From an uncultured Peptococcaceae bacterium (GTDB lineage Bacteria; Bacillota; Desulfotomaculia; Desulfotomaculales; Desulfallaceae): a stretch of 11,806 bases of DNA. This document shows, in pieces, positions 1 to 5,516 of the stretch (position 1 is the first letter of the stretch; every line of letters starts with the position of its first letter). Made by a program: the position numbers and the translations under genes. The notes under the pieces were generated by a model, which ran no database searches, was not told the DNA's origin, and worked only from the letters and a program-made list of their open reading frames with translations. The stretch is from contig CAJYBN010000079.1 of the NCBI GenBank assembly GCA_913064925.1, forward strand, positions 1-11,806, in the 5' to 3' direction.

Positions 1-278
1 TAAACATTCCCGTGGGCCTGCTGATCTGGCTGGGCATACTTACCACCGCCGTGGCAAACGCCCATGGTTTTGCCTCCCGCATTGCCAGGCCGGGAAGTAA
101 ACAATATAAATTAATCGGCTTAGGAGTTAATCTGTTGGCAGTACCGCTGGCTCAGGTGGATTTTGACCGTCTGGTGGGAACCATATACCCGCTGTTTGGC
201 TATGCAGGTCTGCTGCTGATTGCCGTTTTGGTATTTATGCCGTTAATGATGGCCTGGAAACATTTGCGCCGGGTGTAG
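1..278 (+). CDS. C-terminal part of a YkvI-like membrane protein (5' truncated by window edge)
   Basis: The reading frame is open from base 3 and ends at TAG 276-278, so only the last ~92 residues of a longer protein are present; the GTG at 12 is probably internal. The fragment is very hydrophobic, with about three membrane segments. Its first segment ends in TTAVANAHGFASRI, resembling the late TTAxxNxxG region of YkvI-family transporter-like proteins, which are distantly related to amino-acid permease folds. It ends in a short basic tail (KHLRRV), as expected for a cytoplasmic C-terminus. The family's role is not established; transport is an inference. It lies 52 bases before cvpA with no terminator seen, so co-transcription is possible. 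It could also be the end of another permease-like protein, because the diagnostic N-terminal half is missing. Confidence 0.6.
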   Translation, partial: NIPVGLLIWLGILTTAVANAHGFASRIARPGSKQYKLIGLGVNLLAVPLAQVDFDRLVGTIYPLFGYAGLLLIAVLVFMPLMMAWKHLRRV

Positions 279-330
279 GCAGGAAAAAGATAAAAATGAC
301 CGAATAAAACAAAAAAATCGGAGGAAAAAA

Positions 331-1116
331 ATGAACTGGTTGGACTGGGTACTGCTAGTAATAATTATTCTTTCCGCCTGGCAGGGCCTGAGAAAAGGCT
401 TTTTAGCGGGTATCGCCAGGCTGTTGGGCCTGGTTTTGGGCTTGGCGGCAGCATTTGCTGGGTACGGGGCGCTGGCCGACTATCTTGACCGGCAATGGGG
501 ATGGGGTAATGCCATAGCTGCGTTTTTCGCCGAGCACTTGCCGCAGGGTGTGCTGCAAGTGCTTTACGATAGGCTGCCCTTGGCGGGTGATTATCCGGCT
601 GTAATTTTGCCGGAACAGGTAATAATCGAAGAAATGCTTGCCGCAGCACATGGAGTGGCTGATTTTATACTGAACATTATTGCTTTTACAATGTTGTTTC
701 TGGTTGTTTTTTTGCTGGTGGTATTGGTGATGCGTATTTTTGCCGGCGCTGTCGAGCACTCATTTTTGAGTCCTTTGGACCGGCTGGGCGGTTTATTGCT
801 GGGGGCGGCTAGGGGAATACTAGTCGTAATCATTGTTGCCGTGCTGCTGGAACCGGTGCTGGCATCCGGCGCGCTGGCCGGCGGTGAGGTGAGCGGCGTG
901 CTGGGAAGGGCCGCCACCGGCTCTTTGTTTGTATCCTATGCATGGTTGTTACTGGATGCCGTTAACATTCATTTTCCCGGTTGGCCGGCCTGGTCTGCCG
1001 CCGTTACTTGCGTTGTCATACAGGCAGACGCTGCGGCGGGCACCAGTTTCAGCCGCATGCGCGAACCGTCGGCACAAAAAAGGGGGAAAAACCAGTGGAC
1101 AAAGACAACAGATTGA
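331..1116 (+). CDS. cvpA: CvpA family membrane protein
   Basis: The 261-residue product opens with NWLDWVLLVIIILSAWQG then LRKGF, the usual CvpA start: a first helix followed by a Gly-Arg/Lys-Gly-Phe turn. A second helix follows. Residues ~55-105 form a less hydrophobic insert, then come a third helix (~108-138), the family's SPLDRLGGLLLGAARG motif (~146-161), and a fourth helix. CvpA was named for colicin V production in E. coli; in other bacteria it is linked to envelope homeostasis, and its biochemical role is unclear. The ATG has a good site, GGAGG at 320-324, six bases upstream. The protein is longer than the usual ~160-180 residues because of the insert and a ~45-residue hydrophilic tail. 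That tail is coded partly over the start of the next gene (22-base overlap), which suggests translational coupling. Confidence 0.85.
   Translation: MNWLDWVLLVIIILSAWQGLRKGFLAGIARLLGLVLGLAAAFAGYGALADYLDRQWGWGNAIAAFFAEHLPQGVLQVLYDRLPLAGDYPAVILPEQVIIEEMLAAAHGVADFILNIIAFTMLFLVVFLLVVLVMRIFAGAVEHSFLSPLDRLGGLLLGAARGILVVIIVAVLLEPVLASGALAGGEVSGVLGRAATGSLFVSYAWLLLDAVNIHFPGWPAWSAAVTCVVIQADAAAGTSFSRMREPSAQKRGKNQWTKTTD
1081..1086 (+). promoter_or_regulatory. Ribosome binding site that sets the M18 aminopeptidase start
   Basis: AGGGGG lies eight bases before GTG 1095 and inside the end of cvpA. It supports GTG 1095 as the start over the in-frame codon at 981, which would add 38 residues unlike the family. 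Confidence 0.6.
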
Positions 1117-2492
1117 CTTACGCCCGAAAAATCGTTTGGGATTACCTGAATGAGCGTGAAAAAAAGGAAGTAATGGACACAGGGGAGGAGTACAAGCGCT
1201 TCATTGGCCGGGCTAAAACCGAGCGGGAAGCAGTGGCGCTGGCCGTAGAATTTCTGCAGCAGCGGGGATTTGTTACCTTGGACAGCTTGCGCCGGCCACT
1301 TCAGCCGGGCGATAAGGTTTACGCTGTTATTAAAGACAAATCCTTGGTAATGGCGGTCGTGGGCAAGCAGCGGCCGGAAGCCGGGGCCAACATTATCGGC
1401 GCGCACGTAGACAGCCCCCGCCTGGATCTAAAGGTTCACCCGCTTTACGAAGAAACGGGGTTGGCCCTGTTGAAAACGCACTATTACGGAGGCATAAAAA
1501 AATACCACTGGTTGGCGCTGCCGCTGGCACTGCACGGGGTGGTATACCGTTCGGACGGCTCGCGGGTCAACGTTTGCTTAGGCGAAAACATCGATGATCC
1601 TGTGTTCACCATCACCGATTTGCTGCCACATCTGGCTAAGGAACAATTTGAGAAAAAGGTGCAGGAAGCCTTTCCGGGGGAAAAGCTCAACGCCTTGTGC
1701 GGTGCCTTACCGGCGGGAAACCGGGACGAGCAGGAGAGGATTAAGAAAAACGTGCTTAACCTTTTGCACCACAAGTACGGCATTAATGAAGAGGACCTGG
1801 TTAGCGCGGAATTGGAACTGGTACCGGCCATACAGCCGCGGGACGTTGGATTGGACAGGGCTCTGGTAGGCGCCTATGGCCAGGACGACCGGGTGTGCGC
1901 TTACGCGCTGCTGTCTGCTATGGGACAAGTGAAACAACCCGAACATACTGCGGTGGGTATCATGGCAGACAAAGAGGAAATTGGCAGTTACGGTAATACC
2001 GGCATGCAATCCGAATTTTTAGCCAACTTTCTGGCCGAGTTGCTGGAAAAAAGCGCCGGCAATTACAGCGAACTGCAGCTTAGGCGTTTTTTAGCTTCTT
2101 CCCGGGCCATTTCCGCCGATGTGAACGCGGCCATGGACCCGGATTTCGAAGATGTGATGGAAAAAAACAACGCCGCTCGGTTGGGCTGCGGCGTGGTAAT
2201 AACCAAGTATACCGGATCGGGCGGTAAAAAGGGTGCCAATGATGCTCACGCAGCCTATATGGCCCATATTAGGTCACTTTTCCACCGGCATGGTGTTATC
2301 TGGCAAGCGGGCGAGCTGGGTAAAGTGGACCAGGGCGGAGGCGGTACAATAGCCCACCTGCTGGCTGTTTTTGGCATGGATGTGGTGGACTGCGGGGCGG
2401 CACTATTGGGCATGCACTCTCCCTTTGAAATCAGCCACAAGGCCGACATTTACATGATGTGCCGCGCGTATCTTGCGTTTCTGCAGAATTAA
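1095..2492 (+). CDS. M18 family zinc aminopeptidase (aminopeptidase I / aspartyl aminopeptidase type)
   Basis: With GTG 1095 as start the protein is 465 residues, the normal length for bacterial M18 enzymes. These are cytoplasmic di-zinc peptidases that remove N-terminal residues from peptides. The ligands are readable: H104 in the AHVDSPRLD motif, bridging D264 in GQDD, catalytic E294 and ligand E295 in KEEIGSYGN, D342 in SADVNAAMDPDF, and H441 in MHSPFEISHKAD. Their spacing nearly matches that in mammalian aspartyl aminopeptidase. A GSGGKKGANDAH stretch (~residues 375-386) is also typical of clostridial members. The frame stays open upstream to 981, but that segment is read from cvpA sequence and lacks similarity. 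The gene overlaps cvpA by 22 bases and is 21 bases from DUF951, so the three are probably one transcript. Substrate preference cannot be read from the sequence. Confidence 0.93.
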   Translation: MDKDNRLTYARKIVWDYLNEREKKEVMDTGEEYKRFIGRAKTEREAVALAVEFLQQRGFVTLDSLRRPLQPGDKVYAVIKDKSLVMAVVGKQRPEAGANIIGAHVDSPRLDLKVHPLYEETGLALLKTHYYGGIKKYHWLALPLALHGVVYRSDGSRVNVCLGENIDDPVFTITDLLPHLAKEQFEKKVQEAFPGEKLNALCGALPAGNRDEQERIKKNVLNLLHHKYGINEEDLVSAELELVPAIQPRDVGLDRALVGAYGQDDRVCAYALLSAMGQVKQPEHTAVGIMADKEEIGSYGNTGMQSEFLANFLAELLEKSAGNYSELQLRRFLASSRAISADVNAAMDPDFEDVMEKNNAARLGCGVVITKYTGSGGKKGANDAHAAYMAHIRSLFHRHGVIWQAGELGKVDQGGGGTIAHLLAVFGMDVVDCGAALLGMHSPFEISHKADIYMMCRAYLAFLQN

Positions 2493-2513
2493 TGGGTATT
2501 GGGGGGATGCGAG

Positions 2514-2711
2514 ATGCTGGTTAGGTATAACGTGGGTGACGTGGTTAAAATGCGCAAGCCGCATCCCTGCGGCGGCGACCAGTGGGAGGTAATGCGCACC
2601 GGCGTTGATTTTCGCATTAAGTGCACCACCTGCGGCAGGGTGCTTATGCTGCCGCGGCCCAAGTTTGAAAAAAGCGTCAAAAAAATAATTCATTCGGCCA
2701 ACGGCGGTTAA
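2514..2711 (+). CDS. DUF951 family small protein (YyzM-like)
   Basis: A 65-residue protein beginning MLVRYNVGDVVKMRKPHPCGG. Firmicute DUF951 proteins share this plan: a beta-rich VGDVVxxxKPHPCGxxxW opening, then IKCxxCGRxxMLPRxKFEKxVKKI. The function is unknown. Three cysteines (C19, C37, C40) and H17 could form a small zinc site; this is inferred from the pattern, not shown. The ATG at 2514 is preferred over the in-frame TTG at 2499 because GGGGGGA at 2501-2507 lies just upstream of it and the family begins here. DUF951 genes commonly sit near parB/rpsF in Firmicutes, which agrees with rpsF following. It is probably the last gene of the cvpA-M18 transcript, although no clear terminator follows. 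Confidence 0.88.
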   Translation: MLVRYNVGDVVKMRKPHPCGGDQWEVMRTGVDFRIKCTTCGRVLMLPRPKFEKSVKKIIHSANGG

Positions 2712-2750
2712 AAACCGTCCGGGCCGGCCAGGAAAAAATAAGCATTTTGC

Positions 2751-2779
2751 TTGCCCCTGCAGGTCAAGTGTGCTATAAT
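2751..2779 (+). promoter_or_regulatory. Sigma-A promoter of the rpsF-ssb-rpsR operon
   Basis: The -35 box TTGCCC (2751-2756) and a perfect -10 box TATAAT (2774-2779) are 17 bases apart. The -10 carries an extended TGC immediately upstream (2771-2773). Transcription should begin near 2786, giving a leader of about 110 bases before rpsF. Confidence 0.8.
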
Positions 2780-2805
2780 TTGATAGCCAAAAACACATAT
2801 TCATT

Positions 2806-2868
2806 GGCCTACCCTGCTCTACAGGCGACCGGCGGTGTTGTGCAAACCGGTTGCAGTCAAGTAGGGCC
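2806..2868 (+). promoter_or_regulatory. Structured rpsF leader, candidate S6:S18-binding autoregulatory element
   Basis: Hand folding gives nested stems. GGCC (2806-2809) pairs with GGCC (2865-2868), and TAC (2810-2812) with GTA (2861-2863). CTGC (2814-2817) pairs with GCAG (2853-2856). ACCGG (2828-2832) pairs with CCGGT (2847-2851). A large one-sided internal loop holds ACAGGCG on the 5' side next to the CCG. Many bacteria carry an rpsF leader bound by the S6:S18 complex, built from stems, an asymmetric internal loop and a CCG-containing segment that mimics the 16S site. The position, between the promoter and rpsF in an operon encoding both S6 and S18, fits. Identity is inferred, as no covariance model was run. 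Confidence 0.55.
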
Positions 2869-2895
2869 TTATGTCCACAGGGAGGAGGTGAAATC

Positions 2896-3198
2896 GTGCG
2901 CCGGTACGAAGTACTCTTTATTATCAGACCTGAGCTGGACGAGGAAGCCACGGAGGCTGTAATTGACAGGGTTAAGTCCGTCATTGAAAAAAACGGCGCC
3001 GAAATTACTAAGCTTGATAAGTGGGGCAAGCGCCGGCTAGCCTACGAAATCAAGCACGTGCGCGAGGGGTATTACGTGTTAATTAATTTCAAGGGCGAAG
3101 CGGCCGTGGCCGCAGAACTGGACCGGGTGCTGAAAATTTTCGACGAGGTTCTGCGCCACCTCATCGTGCGCGAAGAAGATGAAGAAGACGATGACTAG
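2896..3198 (+). CDS. rpsF: 30S ribosomal protein S6
   Basis: The 100-residue product starts RRYEVLFIIRPELDEEA and contains KLDKWGKRRLAYEI and REGYYVLINFKG, the S6 signatures. S6 binds 16S rRNA in the small-subunit platform as a heterodimer with S18, which is encoded two genes downstream. The GTG start follows AGGAGGTGA at 2883-2891 by four bases, one of the strongest sites in the window. The C-terminus is a run of acidic residues (EEDEEDDD), a longer acidic tail than many S6 proteins have. In some bacteria S6 tails are extended with glutamate by RimK; here acidity is already encoded. The gene is first in the operon, behind a good promoter and the structured leader. Confidence 0.97.
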   Translation: MRRYEVLFIIRPELDEEATEAVIDRVKSVIEKNGAEITKLDKWGKRRLAYEIKHVREGYYVLINFKGEAAVAAELDRVLKIFDEVLRHLIVREEDEEDDD

Positions 3199-3224
3199 GC
3201 TGCCGGCATTAAGAAACATACGCC

Positions 3225-3234
3225 AAGGCGGTGA
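3225..3234 (+). promoter_or_regulatory. Ribosome binding site deciding the ssb start
   Basis: AAGGCGGTGA differs by one base from the ideal AAGGAGGTGA. It ends five bases before TTG 3240, much as the site of rpsF ends four bases before its start. The in-frame GTG at 3231 lies inside this site and so cannot be the start. Confidence 0.7.
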
Positions 3235-3239
3235 TTTTT

Positions 3240-3638
3240 TTGTTGAACAAAGTGATCCTCATCGGCAGGTTGACGCAAGATCCCGAACTGCGGTACACGC
3301 CCAACGGAACGCCGGTGACCAGCTTTACCCTGGCGGTGGACCGGCAGTTTACTAACCGGCAGGGCGAGAGGGAAACGGATTTTATCAACATCGTAGTTTG
3401 GCAGAAACTGGCCGAAAACTGCGCCAACCACCTGGGTAAGGGGCGGCTGGTTGCCGTGGACGGCAGGCTGCAAATCCGTTCCTTTGATGACAGCCAAGGC
3501 ATCAGGCGCCGGGTGGCCGAAGTGGTTGCCAACGACGTGCGTTTTCTAGATTGGCCTAAGGATGACCGGGAATCGTCCGCCGAGGGCGAGAAATTCGGCA
3601 GCGAGATCAGCTTTAATGAAGAGGAAATACCCTTTTAG
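3240..3638 (+). CDS. ssb: Single-stranded DNA-binding protein
   Basis: With TTG 3240 as start the protein is 132 residues beginning LNKVILIGRLTQDPELRYT, the standard SSB opening; TTG 3243 is a possible alternative. Residues ~1-105 form the OB fold, including TPVTSFTLAVDR, TDFINIVVW and KGRLVAVDGRLQIRS. The last ~27 residues are a short acidic linker ending in EEEIPF, the conserved tip that recruits replication and repair partners. SSB coats single-stranded DNA at forks, which fits the operon between S6 and S18 common in bacteria and DnaB encoded downstream. The linker is much shorter than in B. subtilis SsbA or E. coli SSB. The TAG stop overlaps the ribosome binding site of rpsR. Confidence 0.95.
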   Translation: MLNKVILIGRLTQDPELRYTPNGTPVTSFTLAVDRQFTNRQGERETDFINIVVWQKLAENCANHLGKGRLVAVDGRLQIRSFDDSQGIRRRVAEVVANDVRFLDWPKDDRESSAEGEKFGSEISFNEEEIPF

Positions 3639-3649
3639 GAGGTGCACGC

Positions 3650-3880
3650 ATGAGACGTGAGCGAGGACGCCGGGGCAAGAAGCGCATTTGCAGCTTTTGT
3701 GTCGACAAGCTGGACAAAGTCGATTACAAGGATGTGCCCCGCTTGAAAAAATACATCACGGAAAGGGGCAAAATACTGCCCCGCCGCATTTCCGGCAATT
3801 GCGCACGCCATCAGAGGATGCTCACGGTAGCGGTAAAAAGGGCGCGCAACATTGCCCTGTTACCTTTTACCGTTGAGTAA
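3650..3880 (+). CDS. rpsR: 30S ribosomal protein S18 (cysteine-containing form)
   Basis: A 76-residue, strongly basic protein with DVPRLKKYITERGKILPRR and NCARHQR followed by LTVAVKRARNIALLPF, which identify S18. It binds S6 in the 30S platform. C14, C17, C51 and H54 (CSFC and CARH) match the zinc-ribbon-like C+ form known for several small ribosomal proteins; zinc binding is inferred from residues only. The ATG is preceded by AGGAGGTG at 3637-3644, overlapping the ssb stop, so the two genes are probably translationally coupled. The gene is last in its operon and is followed 16 bases later by an intrinsic terminator. Confidence 0.97.
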   Translation: MRRERGRRGKKRICSFCVDKLDKVDYKDVPRLKKYITERGKILPRRISGNCARHQRMLTVAVKRARNIALLPFTVE

Positions 3881-3895
3881 ATGCGGAGCAATCTG

Positions 3896-3926
3896 TGGGG
3901 GAGCCGGCAAGGTTCCTCCATTTTTT
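3896..3926 (+). terminator. Intrinsic terminator of rpsF-ssb-rpsR
   Basis: TGGGGGAGCC (3896-3905) pairs with GGTTCCTCCA (3911-3920) over ten base pairs, two of them G-U, around the loop GGCAA. Six T residues follow directly (3921-3926). Confidence 0.82.
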
Positions 3927-4027
3927 ATGGACTCTGGCACGCCGCGCAACAAATAACAACCACGCACTTGCCGCGGGAGGGAGGAAAAACAAAACCAGCG
4001 CAGAACTATATCGTAGCCTGAGAAATC

Positions 4028-4034
4028 GAGGTGA
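4028..4034 (+). promoter_or_regulatory. Ribosome binding site deciding the yybS start
   Basis: GAGGTGA lies four bases before TTG 4039, the same spacing as at rpsF. It moves the start 48 codons downstream of the longest open frame, whose first codon falls next to the terminator stem. Confidence 0.7.
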
Positions 4035-4038
4035 TTAT

Positions 4039-5010
4039 TTGCTACCGGCGGCTGGTTACTCGATCTTTTTAGAAACACTGGTAGTGGCTGGCTTGACGGC
4101 ATTGCTGGGTTTAGTGGGTTTGTTTGCGGCACCGGTGTTTTTTTTCATTGCCCTGTTGCTGCCTGTGCCGCCGGCCTACCTGGTGGTTAAGCGCAGCCTC
4201 GGGCATGGCCTGTTGGCGCTGTTCCTGTCCGCAGCGATGCTGCTGGGGGTTGTGGGCCAATTGCTGCCGGTGCTCTGGCTGCTGTTGCAATTCGGGCTGC
4301 TGGGTCTCATCACTGGGTTGCTGATCAAAAACCGGGCCAATTTCGAACGGATCGCAGCCGTTCTTTTAGCCTGGTCGCTGGTGGCGGCTGCGGGTAATTT
4401 AATTTACAGTTACGCGCTCAGCGGTGCCGGGTTTAGCCAGGTAACGGCGGAAATCGATGCCGCCATGCAGGAGATGTACCGCATTTACGGGCAAAGCGGC
4501 GCCGTTGACGAGGTTGGACGGCAGCATCTGATGGAGGCTGCCGACCGCATGGGTTACTTGGTGCGCGTGTTTTTACCGGGTAGCACCGTGGTGTGGACGG
4601 CCGCTACCACGATGGCCAGCTTTTTCATCACCAGGCGCGTGCTGCAGGGGTTCGGCTACCGGACGCCCGGCGGCCTGCGCTTTTCTGAGTTGAAACTGCC
4701 CTGGTACTCCATATGGTTGATCATCGCCGGGCTGGCCATGACCTTGGCGGGCGAGGAGTTTACCTTGGAGCTGCTGGGAATGGCGGGAAAGAACATTTTG
4801 TTCGTATCTGCATTTATTTTTTTTATTCTGGGGTTATCCGTTAGCGTTTATTACTTGCAGGCTTGGCGGGTGGCCAAAGCGGTGAAAATCATCGTGGCCG
4901 CGTTGGTAATTCTGTATCTGCCTTTTGCTGTTTTAGCCGTTGGGGTGCTGGATCCAGTGGTTAACCTGCGCCGCTTGCCGGCCGGCGACGACGGAAAGAA
5001 GGGGGGCTAG
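4039..5010 (+). CDS. yybS: DUF2232 (YybS family) integral membrane protein
   Basis: With TTG 4039 as start the protein is 323 residues, close to B. subtilis YybS (about 309). About eight membrane segments are visible: residues ~8-45, ~53-70, ~75-95, ~103-125, one near 170-195, then ~225-245, ~250-280 and ~285-310. The soluble stretch ~125-170 is amphipathic. The segment GFGYRTPGGLRFSELKLPWYSIW (given in the frame around residues 212-234) is the family's usual run before the late membrane helices. The function is unknown; distant similarity to S components of ECF vitamin transporters has been suggested for related families, but nothing here shows a substrate. It lies five bases before rplI, so the two are surely co-transcribed. 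No convincing promoter was found between the upstream terminator and this gene. Confidence 0.85.
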   Translation: MLPAAGYSIFLETLVVAGLTALLGLVGLFAAPVFFFIALLLPVPPAYLVVKRSLGHGLLALFLSAAMLLGVVGQLLPVLWLLLQFGLLGLITGLLIKNRANFERIAAVLLAWSLVAAAGNLIYSYALSGAGFSQVTAEIDAAMQEMYRIYGQSGAVDEVGRQHLMEAADRMGYLVRVFLPGSTVVWTAATTMASFFITRRVLQGFGYRTPGGLRFSELKLPWYSIWLIIAGLAMTLAGEEFTLELLGMAGKNILFVSAFIFFILGLSVSVYYLQAWRVAKAVKIIVAALVILYLPFAVLAVGVLDPVVNLRRLPAGDDGKKGG

Positions 5011-5015
5011 GAAAA

Positions 5016-5462
5016 GTGCAGGTTATATTGCTGGAAGACGTGAGAAAACTTGGTAAAAAGGGTGATGTAGTGAAGGTGGCGGAAGGTTACGCCCGCAACT
5101 ATTTGATACCCAAGGGGCTGGCTGTCGAAGCATCCAAGGGTAAAATGAAAGAACTGGAGCAGCAGAAAAAGATACAGGCAGAGCAAAGGAAAAAGGCAGA
5201 AGAGCAGGCCAAAAACATGGCCAGGAAAATTGATGGCACGAAGCTGACGCTCCCGGCCCGGGTGGGCGATGCCGGTAAACTGTTCGGGGCCATCGGCAAC
5301 AAGGACATTGCTGATGCGCTGCAGGAAAAACACGGCCTGGCCGTAGATAAGAAAAAAATCATATTGGATGCGCCCATCAAGGCGCTGGGGGAATATAACG
5401 TAACCATCAAACTGCACCCGGCGGTACAGGCGCAAGTTATCGTAGAAGTGGTTGCCGAGTAA
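5016..5462 (+). CDS. rplI: 50S ribosomal protein L9
   Basis: The 148-residue product has the L9 layout. The N-terminal RNA-binding domain carries LGKKGDVVKVAEGYARNYLI followed by PKGLAVEA. A long charged helix (residues ~45-75, rich in K, E and Q) leads to the C-terminal domain with VGDAGKLFGAIGNKDIADAL and ALGEYNVTIKLHP. L9 binds 23S rRNA near the L1 stalk and helps maintain reading frame. The start is GTG 5016; the GGGGGG at 5001-5006 within the end of yybS can serve as its site. The yybS-rplI order is common in Firmicutes. LonC follows after a 54-base gap. Confidence 0.97.
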   Translation: MQVILLEDVRKLGKKGDVVKVAEGYARNYLIPKGLAVEASKGKMKELEQQKKIQAEQRKKAEEQAKNMARKIDGTKLTLPARVGDAGKLFGAIGNKDIADALQEKHGLAVDKKKIILDAPIKALGEYNVTIKLHPAVQAQVIVEVVAE

Positions 5463-5516
5463 ACATGGAGAACCGCAGGCGATAACGGCACCCGTGGAAA
5501 GGAGCAACTGGACGAC

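Noticed and set aside
981..1094. An N-terminal extension of the M18 peptidase from 981
   Set aside because: It is cvpA sequence read in another frame and gives a Cys/Arg-rich peptide unlike M18 proteins; GTG 1095 with AGGGGG upstream gives the normal length.
2705..2717. Small hairpin CGGTT/AACCG at the DUF951 stop as a terminator
   Set aside because: It has only five base pairs with a three-base loop and no T tract.
2403..3029. A long open frame on the minus strand over the M18 end, DUF951 and rpsF
   Set aside because: It lies antisense to three clear genes and a promoter, and its translation shows no recognisable family.
3895..4038. A longer yybS beginning at GTG 3895
   Set aside because: The added 48 codons run through the rpsR terminator hairpin, have no membrane or family character and no upstream ribosome binding site, whereas TTG 4039 has GAGGTGA at ideal spacing.
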